Part shown: piece after piece, positions 29,431 to 40,598 of the stretch
Layout: each line of letters begins with the position of its first letter
Numbering within the stretch: position 1 is the first letter of the stretch
Assembly: GCF_002699855.1 (NCBI RefSeq)
Contig: NZ_LKBW01000265.1
Coordinates: forward strand, 1 to 41,193
Direction: 5' to 3'
DNA length: 41,193 nucleotides
Source: Pseudomonas amygdali
GTDB lineage: Bacteria; Pseudomonadota; Gammaproteobacteria; Pseudomonadales; Pseudomonadaceae
Position numbers and translations under genes: made by a program
The notes under the pieces: model-generated
The model's database searches: none
What the model was told of the DNA's origin: nothing
What the model saw: the letters and a program-made list of their open reading frames with translations, nothing else

Positions 29431-31101
29431 TCAGGCGGCCTTGGCTTGTGTCTGGCTCAACGAGCGGTTCAGTGCGCTGAACAGTGCCCGGAAGCTGGCG
29501 GTGGTAATGTTTTCATCAATACCCACGCCATGCACGGCACGCTCGCCATTCACGCGCAGTTCGATGTAGGCAGCGGCCTTGGCCGTGGTGCCCGAGCCAA
29601 TGGCGTGCTCGTTGTAGTCCATGATCTCCACGGCAACTGGCAGACCGGCGACCAGCGCTTCCAGAGCGCCTTTGCCCTTGCCGCGCCAATGCTGGGTTTC
29701 ACCGTCCACATGCACTTCGGCATCGACCGCACTGTTGCCGTTCTCCTCCTGCAACTTGTGGCTGATCAGCGCGTAAGGTGTGTTGGCTTGCAGGTATTCA
29801 CGGCGCAACAGCGAATGAATCTGCTGAGCGGACATCTCCAGGCCCAGACGATCGGTTTCACCCTGAACTACCTGGCTGAACTCGATCTGCATACGGCGCG
29901 GCAGGGAAATGCCATATTCCTGCTCCAGCAGGTAAGTGATGCCACCTTTGCCTGACTGGCTGTTGACGCGAATCACCGCCTCGTAGCTACGGCCAATGTC
30001 GGCGGGGTCAATCGGCAGGTAAGGCACTTCCCACAGCTCGCCGTCCTTCTGCTGGGTGAAGCCCTTGCGGATGGCGTCCTGGTGCGAACCGGAGAACGCG
30101 GTGTGTACCAGGTCGCCAACGTACGGGTGACGTGGATGAACCGGAATCTGGTTGCACTCTTCGACGACCTTACGCACACCGTCGATATCCGAGAAGTCCA
30201 GCTCCGGGTCGATGCCCTGGGTGTAGAGGTTCAATGCAACGGTGACCAGATCGACGTTGCCGGTCCGCTCGCCGTTACCGAACAGGCAGCCTTCGACGCG
30301 ATCCGCACCGGCCATCAGGCCCAGCTCGGTAGCAGCGACGCCTGTACCACGGTCGTTATGGGTGTGCAGGCTGATCAGCACGCTGTCGCGGCGGGTGATG
30401 TTGCGGCCGAACCATTCGATCTGGTCAGCGTAAATGTTGGGTGTCGCCACTTCCACGGTGGCCGGGAGGTTGAGGATCACCTTGTTCTCGGGCGTCGGGT
30501 TCCACACCTCGATCACCGCATCGCAGACTTCCTTGGCGAATTCCAGCTCGGTCGCACTGAAGGTTTCCGGCGAGTACTCGAAGGTCCACTGGGTTTCAGG
30601 CTGTTGTGCTGCATATTTGACGAAAAGCTTGGCCGCGTTGACCGCGATCTCTTTCACCCCGGCCTTGTCCTGATTGAAGACGATGCGGCGGAACGACGGG
30701 CTGGTCGCGTTATACAGGTGGACGATGGCTTTCTTCGCGCCACGCAGCGATTCGAACGTGCGAGCGATCAGGTCTTCGCGAGCCTGGGTCAGCACCTGAA
30801 TGTTGGTGTCATCCGGGATATGGCCGTCTTCGATCAGGGTACGCACGAAATCGAAGTCAGTCTGCGAAGCTGATGGAAAGGATGCCTCGATTTCCTTGAC
30901 GCCAACGCTGACCAGGGTTTTCCAGAAGCGCAGTTTCTTGGCCGCGTCCATTGGTTCGATCAACGACTGGTTGCCGTCGCGCAGGTCGGAGCTGCACCAG
31001 ATCGGCGCTGCATCGATGGTCTTCGAAGGCCAGGTGCGGTCAGGCAGATCGATGGTCGGGAATGCGCGGTACTTCTTCGATGGGTCTTTGAGCATGGTCA
31101 T
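29431..31101 (-). CDS. leuA: 2-isopropylmalate synthase
   Basis: LeuA condenses acetyl-CoA with 2-oxoisovalerate, the first committed step of leucine synthesis, and is feedback-inhibited by leucine. The 556-residue protein is of the longer LeuA2 type: [13 protein letters not shown] near residue 40, [16 protein letters not shown] with the metal histidines, and a C-terminal LeuA regulatory domain ([23 protein letters not shown]). The start [12 protein letters not shown] may be at 31101 or at the second ATG at 31095. A leucine-rich leader peptide lies upstream. Confidence 0.96.
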   Translation of the reverse strand: MTMLKDPSKKYRAFPTIDLPDRTWPSKTIDAAPIWCSSDLRDGNQSLIEPMDAAKKLRFWKTLVSVGVKEIEASFPSASQTDFDFVRTLIEDGHIPDDTNIQVLTQAREDLIARTFESLRGAKKAIVHLYNATSPSFRRIVFNQDKAGVKEIAVNAAKLFVKYAAQQPETQWTFEYSPETFSATELEFAKEVCDAVIEVWNPTPENKVILNLPATVEVATPNIYADQIEWFGRNITRRDSVLISLHTHNDRGTGVAATELGLMAGADRVEGCLFGNGERTGNVDLVTVALNLYTQGIDPELDFSDIDGVRKVVEECNQIPVHPRHPYVGDLVHTAFSGSHQDAIRKGFTQQKDGELWEVPYLPIDPADIGRSYEAVIRVNSQSGKGGITYLLEQEYGISLPRRMQIEFSQVVQGETDRLGLEMSAQQIHSLLRREYLQANTPYALISHKLQEENGNSAVDAEVHVDGETQHWRGKGKGALEALVAGLPVAVEIMDYNEHAIGSGTTAKAAAYIELRVNGERAVHGVGIDENITTASFRALFSALNRSLSQTQAKAA

Positions 31102-31196
31102 CAGGAAATCCTTTTGTATTCACGGGGCCGGGTTAGGGTCGGCCTTCCGTTCTAAAAAGCACAGGGGTTGCGAACAGAGGGGCGAGGCACAGCAAT

Positions 31197-31274
31197 CTAG
31201 CCTGGCAGTCGGGCGCTGACCAGGCTGAGGCACCGATGCTGGCGCAACAGAATAAGGGTTTGAGAGGTTTTCAT
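31197..31274 (-). CDS. Leucine-rich leader peptide of leuA
   Basis: A 25-codon frame lies about 95 bp upstream of leuA on the same strand. The peptide starts MKTSQTLILLRQHRC and ends ARLPG; six of 25 residues are leucine (7, 9, 10, 16, 18, 23), with a cluster LILL. An inverted repeat AGCCTGG/CCAGGCT (31199-31226) spans its last codons, and GGCCG/CGGCC (31126-31144) lies near the leuA ribosome binding site. This is the layout of a leucine-responsive translational attenuator. A standard terminator could not be drawn and the Shine-Dalgarno is weak. Confidence 0.6.
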   Translation of the reverse strand: MKTSQTLILLRQHRCLSLVSARLPG

Positions 31275-31470
31275 GAGCCCAACCGTAACCATTGGAATGA
31301 ATGATGGCAAGCACTTGAAAAAGATTAGGATAAATTCTCGAAAATACGCCGTTATCGATTTTTTATAGCGGGTTATGAGCGTTTATTTGCTGGTTATTGT
31401 TGGTCGAAAGCGATGTGCGCAAAGAACGACTGTCGTTGGCAAGCGCCTTAGCGCTTGCTGACGAACAGTG

Positions 31471-32295
31471 TTACGGCTGAAACGCGCCGATGAAGATTGC
31501 CGGGTCCACGCGCGCATCGTTGAGGCTGACGTTCCAGTGCATGTGCGGGCCGGTTGCGCGACCGGTAGCACCGACCTTGCCGACCACGCCGCCACGAGGG
31601 ACCAGATCACCGACTTTCACATCGATTTTCGACATGTGGCAAAACATGCTGATGAAGCCTTGGCCGTGGTCAACGAATACAGTGTTGCCATTGAAAAAGT
31701 AATTACCGGTCAGGATGACCTTGCCCGCAGCCGGAGATTTGATCGGCGTGCCTGCCGGTACAGCGAAATCCAGTCCTGAGTGCGGGTTGCGCTCCTCGCC
31801 GTTGAAGAATCTACGTACGCCGAACCTGCTCGATAGCGGTCCGTTGACTGGCTTGTCCAGAATCAGGTTGCTCGGCGTTCCGGGGCTGAAGCTGCGGTAG
31901 GCGCGTAGCTGTTCAGCCAGTTCGCCCTCGATACGCTTGTTGTCTTCAGGGTTTGGGTTCACCTGACGTTTGTTCTTGAGCGTGATGTGCTGTTCCGGGT
32001 ATTTCTTGCTGCCGACAGTGAAGTTCAGCGTGCGCCCGCCCGAGGTCACTTGTTGAGTGCCGGGTTTGACCGTTAACGGGATGCCGACGATGGCCAGCCA
32101 TCGCGTGCCCTGTTCCTTGACCACCAGCACCGGTTTGCCTTGATAGGTGGCGGTCGGAGCCTGAGCGCCAGTGCCCAGATCGACAACCGCCACGCCGCCT
32201 GGCACCGGTTTGTCGAGTGCGCGGGTAATAAAGCTGTCAGCGTGAGCGGGAAGACAGAGCAGCAGGGCGAACAGCGGGGCAATAAAACGTAGCAT
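31471..32295 (-). CDS. M23-family periplasmic metallopeptidase
   Basis: The 274-residue protein has a signal peptide (MLRFIAPLFALLLCLPAHA, cleavage after about residue 19), an N-terminal beta-domain, and a C-terminal LytM/M23 domain with zinc ligands in NPHSGLDFAVPAGTPI and GPHMHWNVSLN. Both H-x3-D and HxH are present, so it may be an active peptidoglycan endopeptidase rather than an EnvC-type activator. It starts 8 bp after xseA and is probably co-transcribed with it. Confidence 0.9.
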   Translation of the reverse strand: MLRFIAPLFALLLCLPAHADSFITRALDKPVPGGVAVVDLGTGAQAPTATYQGKPVLVVKEQGTRWLAIVGIPLTVKPGTQQVTSGGRTLNFTVGSKKYPEQHITLKNKRQVNPNPEDNKRIEGELAEQLRAYRSFSPGTPSNLILDKPVNGPLSSRFGVRRFFNGEERNPHSGLDFAVPAGTPIKSPAAGKVILTGNYFFNGNTVFVDHGQGFISMFCHMSKIDVKVGDLVPRGGVVGKVGATGRATGPHMHWNVSLNDARVDPAIFIGAFQP

Positions 32296-32302
32296 CAGGC
32301 AG

Positions 32303-33682
32303 TCAGTCCAGAAGGGAGAGGGTCACGGGTGTGAGGTGATTGTCTTCAACGCGCACTTGCAGTTCGCCTTCGCCGAGCCTGGCGGTAAGCCGTTGGCCCG
32401 TTTGCGTCTGTGCCGCGCTGCGGATCGCGTGGCCGCGCTCGTCGAGCAGGATGCTGTAACCGCGTCCCAGTGTGGCGAGCGGGCTGACCACGTTGAGGGT
32501 CTGCACCTGACTTTGCAGTTGCAGCTTGCGCGCCTTGATCTGTTCACGAATGGCTCGCGGCAGACGCTCGGCCAGGGCATCCAGACGCTGGCGCAAAAAG
32601 GCCAGGGTCCGGCCCGGGTGCTGGGCAGCAAGGCGGCTCTGCATGTGCGCCAGACGCACCTGGCGTTGATGCATGTTCTGTTCGAAGGCGCGGCGCAGGC
32701 GCATGTCCAGGTCGTCCAGCCGTTGCGACTGCTGACGCAAGCGCTCGCCAGGATGACGCAGACGCCGCGAAATGCCCTCAAGACGCAAGCGCTCGCGCAT
32801 CAGTCGATCCTGCATACGGCTCACCAGTCGGCGGTGCAGGCTGTCGACGCGTCGATGCAGGTCACTGGAGTCCGGGGCGAGCAGTTCGGCGGCAGCGGAG
32901 GGCGTCGGTGCGCGCACATCGGCCACGAAATCGCTGATGGAAACATCGGTTTCATGGCCAACGGCGCTGACAATCGGCGTCACGCAAGCGTCGATGGCGC
33001 GGGCGACGGCTTCTTCGTTGAAGCACCACAGGTCCTCCAGCGATCCACCACCACGGGCGAGTATCAGTGCATCGAAGCCTCTGCTGTCGGCCAGTTTCAG
33101 TGCGCGGACAATCTGGTTGATCGCCTCACGCCCCTGAACGGCGGTGGGGATCAATGTCAGTTCGACCCTCGGTGCGCGGCGGCGGAACACACTAATGATG
33201 TCGCGGATTACCGCGCCGGTCGGTGAGCTGATGATGCCGGTACGTTGCGGATGCAACGGCAAGGCAACCTTGCGCTCGGCGCTGAACAGGCCTTCGTCGC
33301 TGAGCTTGGCTTTCAACGCATCGAATGCCAGGCGCAACGCACCATCACCGGCAGGTTCCACCGTGTCGAGAATCAGCTGGTAGTCGCCACGGCCTTCAAA
33401 CAGCGACACCTTGCCGCGCACCTTGACCAGCAAGCCGTCCTTGAGCGCCTGACGCACACGCGCCGCGCTCTGCCGGAACAGTGCGCAACGCACTTGCGCG
33501 CCAGAGTCCTTCAGCGTGAAGTACACATGGCCAGACGCCGGGCGAGAGAGGTTGGATATCTCGCCTTCGACCCAGATACTGCTGAACACGTCCTCCAGCA
33601 ACACCCGCGCACGGCCGTTGAGCTGGCTGACAGTAAGGACTTCCCGGTCGAGGCCGAGTCTTGCGAAAGGGTCTTTGATCAT
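32303..33682 (-). CDS. xseA: Exodeoxyribonuclease VII large subunit
   Basis: XseA is the catalytic subunit of exonuclease VII, which degrades single-stranded DNA. From the ATG at 33682 the product is 459 residues (MIKDPFARLGLDREVLTVSQL), with an N-terminal OB-fold domain (IWVEGEISNLSRPASGHVYFTLKD), the catalytic core (GIISSPTGAVIRDI, ARGGGSLEDLWCFNEE, SAVGHETDVSISDFVADVRAPTPSAAAE), a long Arg/Leu-rich coiled coil, and the closing LATLGRGYSIL. In-frame ATGs upstream, to 33766, give a non-family N terminus. The xseB subunit is not in this window. Confidence 0.95.
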   Translation of the reverse strand: MIKDPFARLGLDREVLTVSQLNGRARVLLEDVFSSIWVEGEISNLSRPASGHVYFTLKDSGAQVRCALFRQSAARVRQALKDGLLVKVRGKVSLFEGRGDYQLILDTVEPAGDGALRLAFDALKAKLSDEGLFSAERKVALPLHPQRTGIISSPTGAVIRDIISVFRRRAPRVELTLIPTAVQGREAINQIVRALKLADSRGFDALILARGGGSLEDLWCFNEEAVARAIDACVTPIVSAVGHETDVSISDFVADVRAPTPSAAAELLAPDSSDLHRRVDSLHRRLVSRMQDRLMRERLRLEGISRRLRHPGERLRQQSQRLDDLDMRLRRAFEQNMHQRQVRLAHMQSRLAAQHPGRTLAFLRQRLDALAERLPRAIREQIKARKLQLQSQVQTLNVVSPLATLGRGYSILLDERGHAIRSAAQTQTGQRLTARLGEGELQVRVEDNHLTPVTLSLLD

Positions 33683-33813
33683 GTCGGGCATCATAATGGC
33701 AATGCCGGTCTGGCGCACAGGTCCGTATCGCCACTTCGACCATGATTTCACCTTGACCAGAATCATCAGCCTATTAAGCTGCGGCCTCGAACAGCTTTAA
33801 GCGACGCTCCGTT

Positions 33814-34362
33814 ATGAACACCCAAAGCATCATCGTCCCGCAAATTTCCACCTTTCCCGGGCACGAGGCCAGGGCGCGGCTGATTCTGCGCTGGCTGGTC
33901 AAGCTCGATGTAGTCGAGCCGGAGCTGACGACATGCGGGCGCACCTATAACAAGATGGCCTACGCCGTGGCACCCGGAGCGAGAAGGGTAGTAAAGCACC
34001 CCGATGCCTTGCCTTTCGGGCAAACAGTCAATGGTCTGGAAATCGTCACCAAGCGCTGCATCTATACCCCGCTGAACGACTTTGCCGAAGAGGCCGGTTG
34101 CCCGGAGTGTCGTCGCGAAGTGGGGGAGGCGCTGTTCGACAGCCTGGAAGACTGGATGCCCGGTCACACCGATAATTTCACATGCCCCGAATGCCGCCAT
34201 GAAGATGACATCAACGGCTTTTTGTTTCTGGACGCCTGCGGGTTTTCCAACCTGGGTTTCATCTTCAATAACTGGTTGGATGCGTCGTTCACCCAGACCT
34301 TTCTGGATGACTTCGCCGAACGTCTGGATCGTCCGGTGTCTTTCGTTCATGTGCGTCTATAA
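33814..34362 (+). CDS. Conserved protein with a CPEC...CPEC zinc ribbon
   Basis: The 182-residue protein is not recognised beyond a family found in pseudomonads that is sometimes mislabelled a sugar ABC transporter ATPase. It has two CPEC knuckles, Cys96/Cys99 and Cys124/Cys127, likely to bind one zinc. Other cysteines are at 41, 82 and 142. There is no Walker motif, signal or membrane segment. It is divergent from xseA and ends 94 bp before guaB. A nucleic-acid or protein-binding role is possible but not shown. Confidence 0.75.
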   Translation: MNTQSIIVPQISTFPGHEARARLILRWLVKLDVVEPELTTCGRTYNKMAYAVAPGARRVVKHPDALPFGQTVNGLEIVTKRCIYTPLNDFAEEAGCPECRREVGEALFDSLEDWMPGHTDNFTCPECRHEDDINGFLFLDACGFSNLGFIFNNWLDASFTQTFLDDFAERLDRPVSFVHVRL

Positions 34363-34378
34363 ACAGCCTGGATAATAG

Positions 34379-35926
<1,548 letters not shown>

Positions 35927-35978
35927 TCCGGGCTGCATCGTGGTGTGTGCCGCGATGCAGGCCAACACTTTTTATAGC

Positions 35979-36000
35979 CGGGGCTGTTGACGCAGCCCCG
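35979..36000 (+). terminator. Hairpin between guaB and guaA
   Basis: The stem CGGGGCTG/CAGCCCCG has a six-base loop. T-rich DNA (TTTCTGTTTTTTG) starts only five bases later, so it may be a partial terminator that sets the guaA:guaB ratio, or a processing stem. Confidence 0.5.
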
Positions 36001-36031
36001 TGTCGTTTCTGTTTTTTGACGAGAATGAGTC

Positions 36032-37609
36032 ATGGCCCTCGACATTCACGCCCACCGTATCCTGATCCTCGACTTCGGTTCCCAGTACACCCAGTTGATC
36101 GCCCGCCGCGTGCGTGAAATCGGCGTGTACTGCGAGCTGCATCCGTTTGACATGGACGACGAAGCGATTCGCGAATTCGCTCCAAAAGGCGTGATCCTCG
36201 CCGGCGGCCCCGAGTCCGTACACGAAGCCAACAGCCCACGCTGCCCGCAAGCGGTATTTGACCTTGGTGTGCCGGTGTTCGGTATCTGCTACGGCATGCA
36301 GACCATGGCCGAGCAGTTGGGCGGCAAGGTTGCCGGTTCCGAGCTGCGCGAGTTCGGCTACGCTCGCGTTGACGTAGTCGGCAAAAGTCGTCTGCTCGAT
36401 GGTATCGAAGACCATATCGACGCCGACGGCCTGTTTGGCCTCGACGTATGGATGAGCCACGGTGACAAGGTCACCAAACTGCCGGAAGACTTCCACATTC
36501 TGGCCAGTACCCCGAGCTGCCCGATTGCCGGTATGGCTGACGACGCTCGCGGTTACTACGGCGTGCAGTTCCACCCGGAAGTGACCCACACCAAGCAGGG
36601 CGGTCGCATCCTGTCGCGCTTCATCCTCGACATCTGCGGCTGTGAAGCACTGTGGACCCCGTCGAAGATTGCTGAAGACGCTATCGCTCAGGTTCGCGCC
36701 CAGGTAGGCACCGACAACGTCCTGCTGGGCCTGTCCGGCGGCGTTGACTCGTCTGTCGTTGCCGCGTTGCTGCACAAGGCCATCGGCGATCAACTGACCT
36801 GCGTATTCGTCGACAATGGCCTGCTGCGTCTGCATGAAGGCGAGCAAGTGATGGCCATGTTCGCCGAGAACATGGGCGTCAAGGTGATCCGCGCCAACGC
36901 CGAAGAGCAGTTCCTGAACAACCTGGAAGGCGAGAGCGATCCAGAGAAGAAGCGCAAGATCATCGGCCGCACCTTCATCGACGTGTTCGATGCCGAGTCC
37001 TGCAAGCTGGACAACATCAAGTACCTGGCGCAAGGCACCATCTACCCGGACGTGATCGAGTCCGCTGGCGCGAAAAGCGGCAAGGCCCACGTCATCAAGT
37101 CGCACCACAACGTGGGCGGCCTGCCGGAAGAAATGAACCTCAAGCTGGTCGAGCCACTGCGCGAGCTGTTCAAGGACGAAGTCCGCCGCCTGGGCCTCGA
37201 ACTCGGCCTGCCGTACGACATGGTCTACCGCCACCCATTCCCAGGCCCAGGCCTGGGCGTGCGCATCCTCGGCGAAGTGAAGAAGGAATACGCCGACCTC
37301 CTGCGTCGTGCCGACCACATCTTCATCGAAGAACTGCGCAAGGCCGACTGGTATCACAAAGTCAGCCAGGCGTTCGTGGTGTTCCAGCCGGTCAAATCGG
37401 TTGGCGTCGTCGGCGACGGCCGCCGCTACGCCTGGGTCGTCGCGCTGCGCGCTGTCGAAACCATCGACTTCATGACCGCTCGTTGGGCGCACCTGCCTTA
37501 TGAGCTGCTGGAGACGGTGAGTGGCCGGATCATCAACGAAATCGAAGGGATTTCGCGGGTGACGTATGACGTGTCGAGCAAGCCGCCGGCTACTATTGAG
37601 TGGGAATGA
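36032..37609 (+). CDS. guaA: GMP synthase (glutamine-hydrolysing)
   Basis: GuaA aminates XMP to GMP using glutamine and ATP. The 525-residue protein has a class I glutamine amidotransferase domain (Cys86 in FGICYGMQ, later QFHPEVTH), the ATP-pyrophosphatase P-loop LSGGVDSSV near residue 235, and the C-terminal dimerisation domain ending in PPATIEWE. The ATG start ([21 protein letters not shown]) follows the family. The 3' end of guaA is a known integration site for islands in several bacteria, and accessory DNA follows here. Confidence 0.98.
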   Translation: MALDIHAHRILILDFGSQYTQLIARRVREIGVYCELHPFDMDDEAIREFAPKGVILAGGPESVHEANSPRCPQAVFDLGVPVFGICYGMQTMAEQLGGKVAGSELREFGYARVDVVGKSRLLDGIEDHIDADGLFGLDVWMSHGDKVTKLPEDFHILASTPSCPIAGMADDARGYYGVQFHPEVTHTKQGGRILSRFILDICGCEALWTPSKIAEDAIAQVRAQVGTDNVLLGLSGGVDSSVVAALLHKAIGDQLTCVFVDNGLLRLHEGEQVMAMFAENMGVKVIRANAEEQFLNNLEGESDPEKKRKIIGRTFIDVFDAESCKLDNIKYLAQGTIYPDVIESAGAKSGKAHVIKSHHNVGGLPEEMNLKLVEPLRELFKDEVRRLGLELGLPYDMVYRHPFPGPGLGVRILGEVKKEYADLLRRADHIFIEELRKADWYHKVSQAFVVFQPVKSVGVVGDGRRYAWVVALRAVETIDFMTARWAHLPYELLETVSGRIINEIEGISRVTYDVSSKPPATIEWE

Positions 37610-37646
37610 TGAGGCGTCCGGCATCCGCTAGCAAAAAACGCCCTGG

Positions 37647-37670
37647 AGCCCGCTTAATTGCGGGCTTTTG
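37647..37670 (+). terminator. Terminator after guaA
   Basis: The stem AGCCCGC/GCGGGCT with loop TTAATT is followed by TTTTGGCTTTTTGG, 38 bp past the guaA stop. Confidence 0.88.
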
Positions 37671-37766
37671 GCTTTTTGGGGTTGGTAAATTCTCGCAGCT
37701 TTGCGCTTCGCCAAGCACCTTGTTCATGTAGCGTGACCTATCAACGGCCCCTCGCCACACGTCGCG

Positions 37767-37869
37767 CTGGCATTGGTCCGTTTAGCAATGCCAGAATGTC
37801 ACTGGCTACCCGAATCAATAAATTCGGGTTCTTACGGCACGGATGCGTACAGGCGGTCATCACGCCTGT
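37767..37869. repeat. Three consecutive inverted repeats before the helicase gene
   Basis: Three different perfect inverted repeats fill about 100 bp: CTGGCATTG/CAATGCCAG (37767-37794, 10-base loop), ACCCGAAT/ATTCGGGT (37808-37829, 6-base loop) and ACAGGCG/CGCCTGT (37849-37869, 7-base loop). The last ends 11 bp before the helicase ATG. They could be a structured RNA leader, operator sites or a recombination site. Confidence 0.75.
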
Positions 37870-37880
37870 TTAAGGGATTT

Positions 37881-40598
37881 ATGGTTTCCATCTATGTGTG
37901 TGGCGAGGACAAAACCCGGCAGATCAGTGGCTGGGATATAAAGCCAGATGGCAAGGGCGAGTTCACCCTGACGTGCTACTACCCCTCTCAAAAAACTTAT
38001 TCCCGCCCGCTGGGTGATTGCAGGGTCGTGCCTACCCTGAAATTGAAGGACATGCTTCTTCTGAGAAAAGGAAGCTCGGAATTCAATCCCGTCGATAGGG
38101 TGGAGATATACGGTGATAAACACGCCCTCGTTCAATACCCGGGAAAATCGAAAAAATACATTTTTAACATGGACAGTGTTGAGTTCTTTTCCCCGACCTC
38201 AATCACTGATGAGCCTGCATTCACTTATTTTCGCTCAGTGGCCACAGCCAGGGTCAGCGCTGCCGCTGCCGGTGATAAAAAGGGAATGGTCGAAAATGTT
38301 GACCGCCAAATGGGGACTCTTTCGTTGTCTCCGGCCACGGCGCTGCATGCTTACTGCAAAGGGCAGCATGGAAAGCTGGAGTCGTCAGGCAATTTCATCT
38401 TTCCTTTCGGCCTCAACGAAAGTCAGCTCCAGGCGGTGGAGCAAGCGTTCCTTTCACAGATAAGCGTGATTGAAGGTCCTCCCGGCACTGGCAAGACGCA
38501 GACTATCCTGAACATCATTGCCAACATCCTTTTGCAGGGAAAAACAGTGGCGGTGGTGTCCAACAACAATTCCGCGGTCGAGAATGTTTATGAAAAGCTA
38601 GGCAAGTGTGGCCTGGATTATCTGGTCGCGAGGCTGGGTAAGAACGACAATCAGAAAGAGTTTTTTGCCAACCGTCCTTCTCGACCTTCCACAGATCCTT
38701 CACTAGCGCCTGCCATTGAGCATATCCAGGCTGTGCTGCAACAGCTCAAAGGCTACTTGGGCGCTCGTAACGCAGTGGCGCAGTTGCAGATCGAGATTGA
38801 CGAGCTGGAGATAGAACGGCGCTACCTTACTGAGTGGCAGCGGGATAACGGTGTGGCCGGTCCTTCTCTGGACAGATATAAACTGTCGCCACAAAAGACG
38901 ACGGACTTGATGGCTTACCTCGAGCAGCTTGCGAGCGAGCGCATCAGAATCAAGGACCGTATCGAACTCTTGTTCAATTTCAGAATTTTGCGCACCCGAC
39001 CTTTATATAATTGGGACAAGCGCATGTCTGCCTTCTACAGCCTGCAGCTCCATTATTACGACAAGGTCTTGCAAGGTAAGAAGGCAGAGTTGGCAGCCCA
39101 AGAAGAGGCGTTGCGCGTCGGTAACTTCAAGGCGTTGCTGGAGGAGTTGACCACTTCTTCCATGCTTCACCTGAAACACCACCTGCATCGTCATATCTCT
39201 GATGACGATACCTTCGACACCACTTACAGAAAGCGGCTTGATGCGTTCCTGAAGCGCTACCCGGTCATTGGCAGCAGTACGCATTCAATCGTCAACTCCC
39301 TTGGCGGCAAGGCTGTTCTCGATTACGTGATTATCGACGAGGCCTCGCAACAGGACATCGTCCCAGGTGTACTGGCACTCAGTTGTGCGAAAAATCTGAT
39401 CATCGTGGGGGACAGAAAGCAACTTGCACACATTCCGGAAAAACTCGGGCTGGAAGCGCCCGCGCCCTGGTATGACTGTGAGAAGTACAGCCTTTTGGAC
39501 TTATGCGTCAGTGTGTTCGGCAACTCGATACCGATGACGTTGCTCAAAGAGCACTATCGGTGTCATCCCCGGATTATTCAGTTCTGCAATCAGCAGTTTT
39601 ACGATAATCAGCTAGTACCGATGACAATGGACAATGGCGAAAAACCGTTGACGCTGCTGGTGACTGCCAAGGGAAACCACACGCGCAACAATTCCAATCT
39701 CAGAGAGCTCGACTCTTTATTGGCAGTGCTTGAGGCCGACGGGGAAAGCCTCTGGGAGGGCGAAGATGGCAAAGGGTTCATTGCTCCCTTCAAGAATCAG
39801 GCGATGCTTTCAGGTTCCTGCCTGCCAGCTGATTTCGTCAAAGCCACTGTGCATAAATTTCAGGGCAGGGAGTGCGACGAAATCGTCTTTTCTACTGTGC
39901 TGGACAAGTACAAAAGCCCGGAACGCCTGAATTTCGTCGACGATGCACGTATGGTCAACGTCGCGGTTTCCAGAGCCAAAAGCAGGTTCACGCTGGTCAC
40001 GGGTGATAATGTTTTCAAAACCAGTAATGGCCATATCGCTGCGCTGATCCGCTACATGGAATATTACGCGGATGACGGGCAGGTCCATCGAGCGCCTGTT
40101 ATCTCGGCATTCGATCTGCTCTATAAAGAGTACGACCGATCACTTGAGCGTCTCAATAAAAGGCTCAATCCGAATGACTCGTTATTCAAGTCCGAGCAGA
40201 TTGTGGCGCAGATACTTCGTGAGGCACTGGCTCAGGAACCCCGCCGAGGGATCATGTTCCACCGTGAGATCCGGCTGATGCAACTGGCAGCGGTGGCCCG
40301 CGCAAGCTTCACGGAGAGAGAGCTGGAGTTTATGAGAAACGCTGCGCGATGCGATTTCGTGCTCTATTTCAAGGTGGGTAAGACCCCCTTGGGCGTGATT
40401 GAAGTCGACGGTGGTTACCATGACGATCCGTTACAGATTGAACGAGACGCTGTGAAAAACAGCATTCTGAATAAATGCGGTATCCCTTTGCTTCGTTTGC
40501 GGACCATCGAGAGCCGTATAGAAGAAAAGGTTGCGGCGTTCCTGGATCAATGGACGCCACGTTCGCCGGATGAAGGTTCTACAGCCGCTCCTGATTAA
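37881..40598 (+). CDS. SF1 (UPF1-like) helicase fused to DUF2726-type nuclease domain
   Basis: From the ATG at 37881 (AGGGA just upstream) the product is 905 residues; an in-frame TTG at 37773 would add 36 residues that cross the hairpins and look untranslated. Residues 1-120 form a beta-rich domain. Superfamily 1 motifs follow: Walker A GPPGTGKT (199-206), motif II DEAS (486-489), motif III VGDRKQLAHI (509-518), HYRCHP (558-563), VHKFQGRECDEIVFS (657-671) and VSRAK (696-700). Between 280 and 460 lies a helical insert. The C terminus (about 765-890) has CDFVLYF, VIEVDGGYHDDP with Glu841 and Asp843, and GIPLLRLR, the DUF2726 restriction-endonuclease-like pattern. Bacterial relatives with this make-up often occur in defence islands. 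Codon use looks less GC-rich than guaA. Single-gene nucleic-acid defence is inference. Confidence 0.85.
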   Translation: MVSIYVCGEDKTRQISGWDIKPDGKGEFTLTCYYPSQKTYSRPLGDCRVVPTLKLKDMLLLRKGSSEFNPVDRVEIYGDKHALVQYPGKSKKYIFNMDSVEFFSPTSITDEPAFTYFRSVATARVSAAAAGDKKGMVENVDRQMGTLSLSPATALHAYCKGQHGKLESSGNFIFPFGLNESQLQAVEQAFLSQISVIEGPPGTGKTQTILNIIANILLQGKTVAVVSNNNSAVENVYEKLGKCGLDYLVARLGKNDNQKEFFANRPSRPSTDPSLAPAIEHIQAVLQQLKGYLGARNAVAQLQIEIDELEIERRYLTEWQRDNGVAGPSLDRYKLSPQKTTDLMAYLEQLASERIRIKDRIELLFNFRILRTRPLYNWDKRMSAFYSLQLHYYDKVLQGKKAELAAQEEALRVGNFKALLEELTTSSMLHLKHHLHRHISDDDTFDTTYRKRLDAFLKRYPVIGSSTHSIVNSLGGKAVLDYVIIDEASQQDIVPGVLALSCAKNLIIVGDRKQLAHIPEKLGLEAPAPWYDCEKYSLLDLCVSVFGNSIPMTLLKEHYRCHPRIIQFCNQQFYDNQLVPMTMDNGEKPLTLLVTAKGNHTRNNSNLRELDSLLAVLEADGESLWEGEDGKGFIAPFKNQAMLSGSCLPADFVKATVHKFQGRECDEIVFSTVLDKYKSPERLNFVDDARMVNVAVSRAKSRFTLVTGDNVFKTSNGHIAALIRYMEYYADDGQVHRAPVISAFDLLYKEYDRSLERLNKRLNPNDSLFKSEQIVAQILREALAQEPRRGIMFHREIRLMQLAAVARASFTERELEFMRNAARCDFVLYFKVGKTPLGVIEVDGGYHDDPLQIERDAVKNSILNKCGIPLLRLRTIESRIEEKVAAFLDQWTPRSPDEGSTAAPD

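Noticed and set aside
29245..29955. 236-codon plus-strand frame over the leuA 3' end
   Set aside because: Most of it is antisense to leuA and the rest has no homology feature or ribosome binding site.
35972..37624. 550-codon open frame on the minus strand opposite guaA
   Set aside because: It is the mirror of a clear GMP synthase gene; its translation has no family features. Long antisense frames are common in GC-rich Pseudomonas genes.
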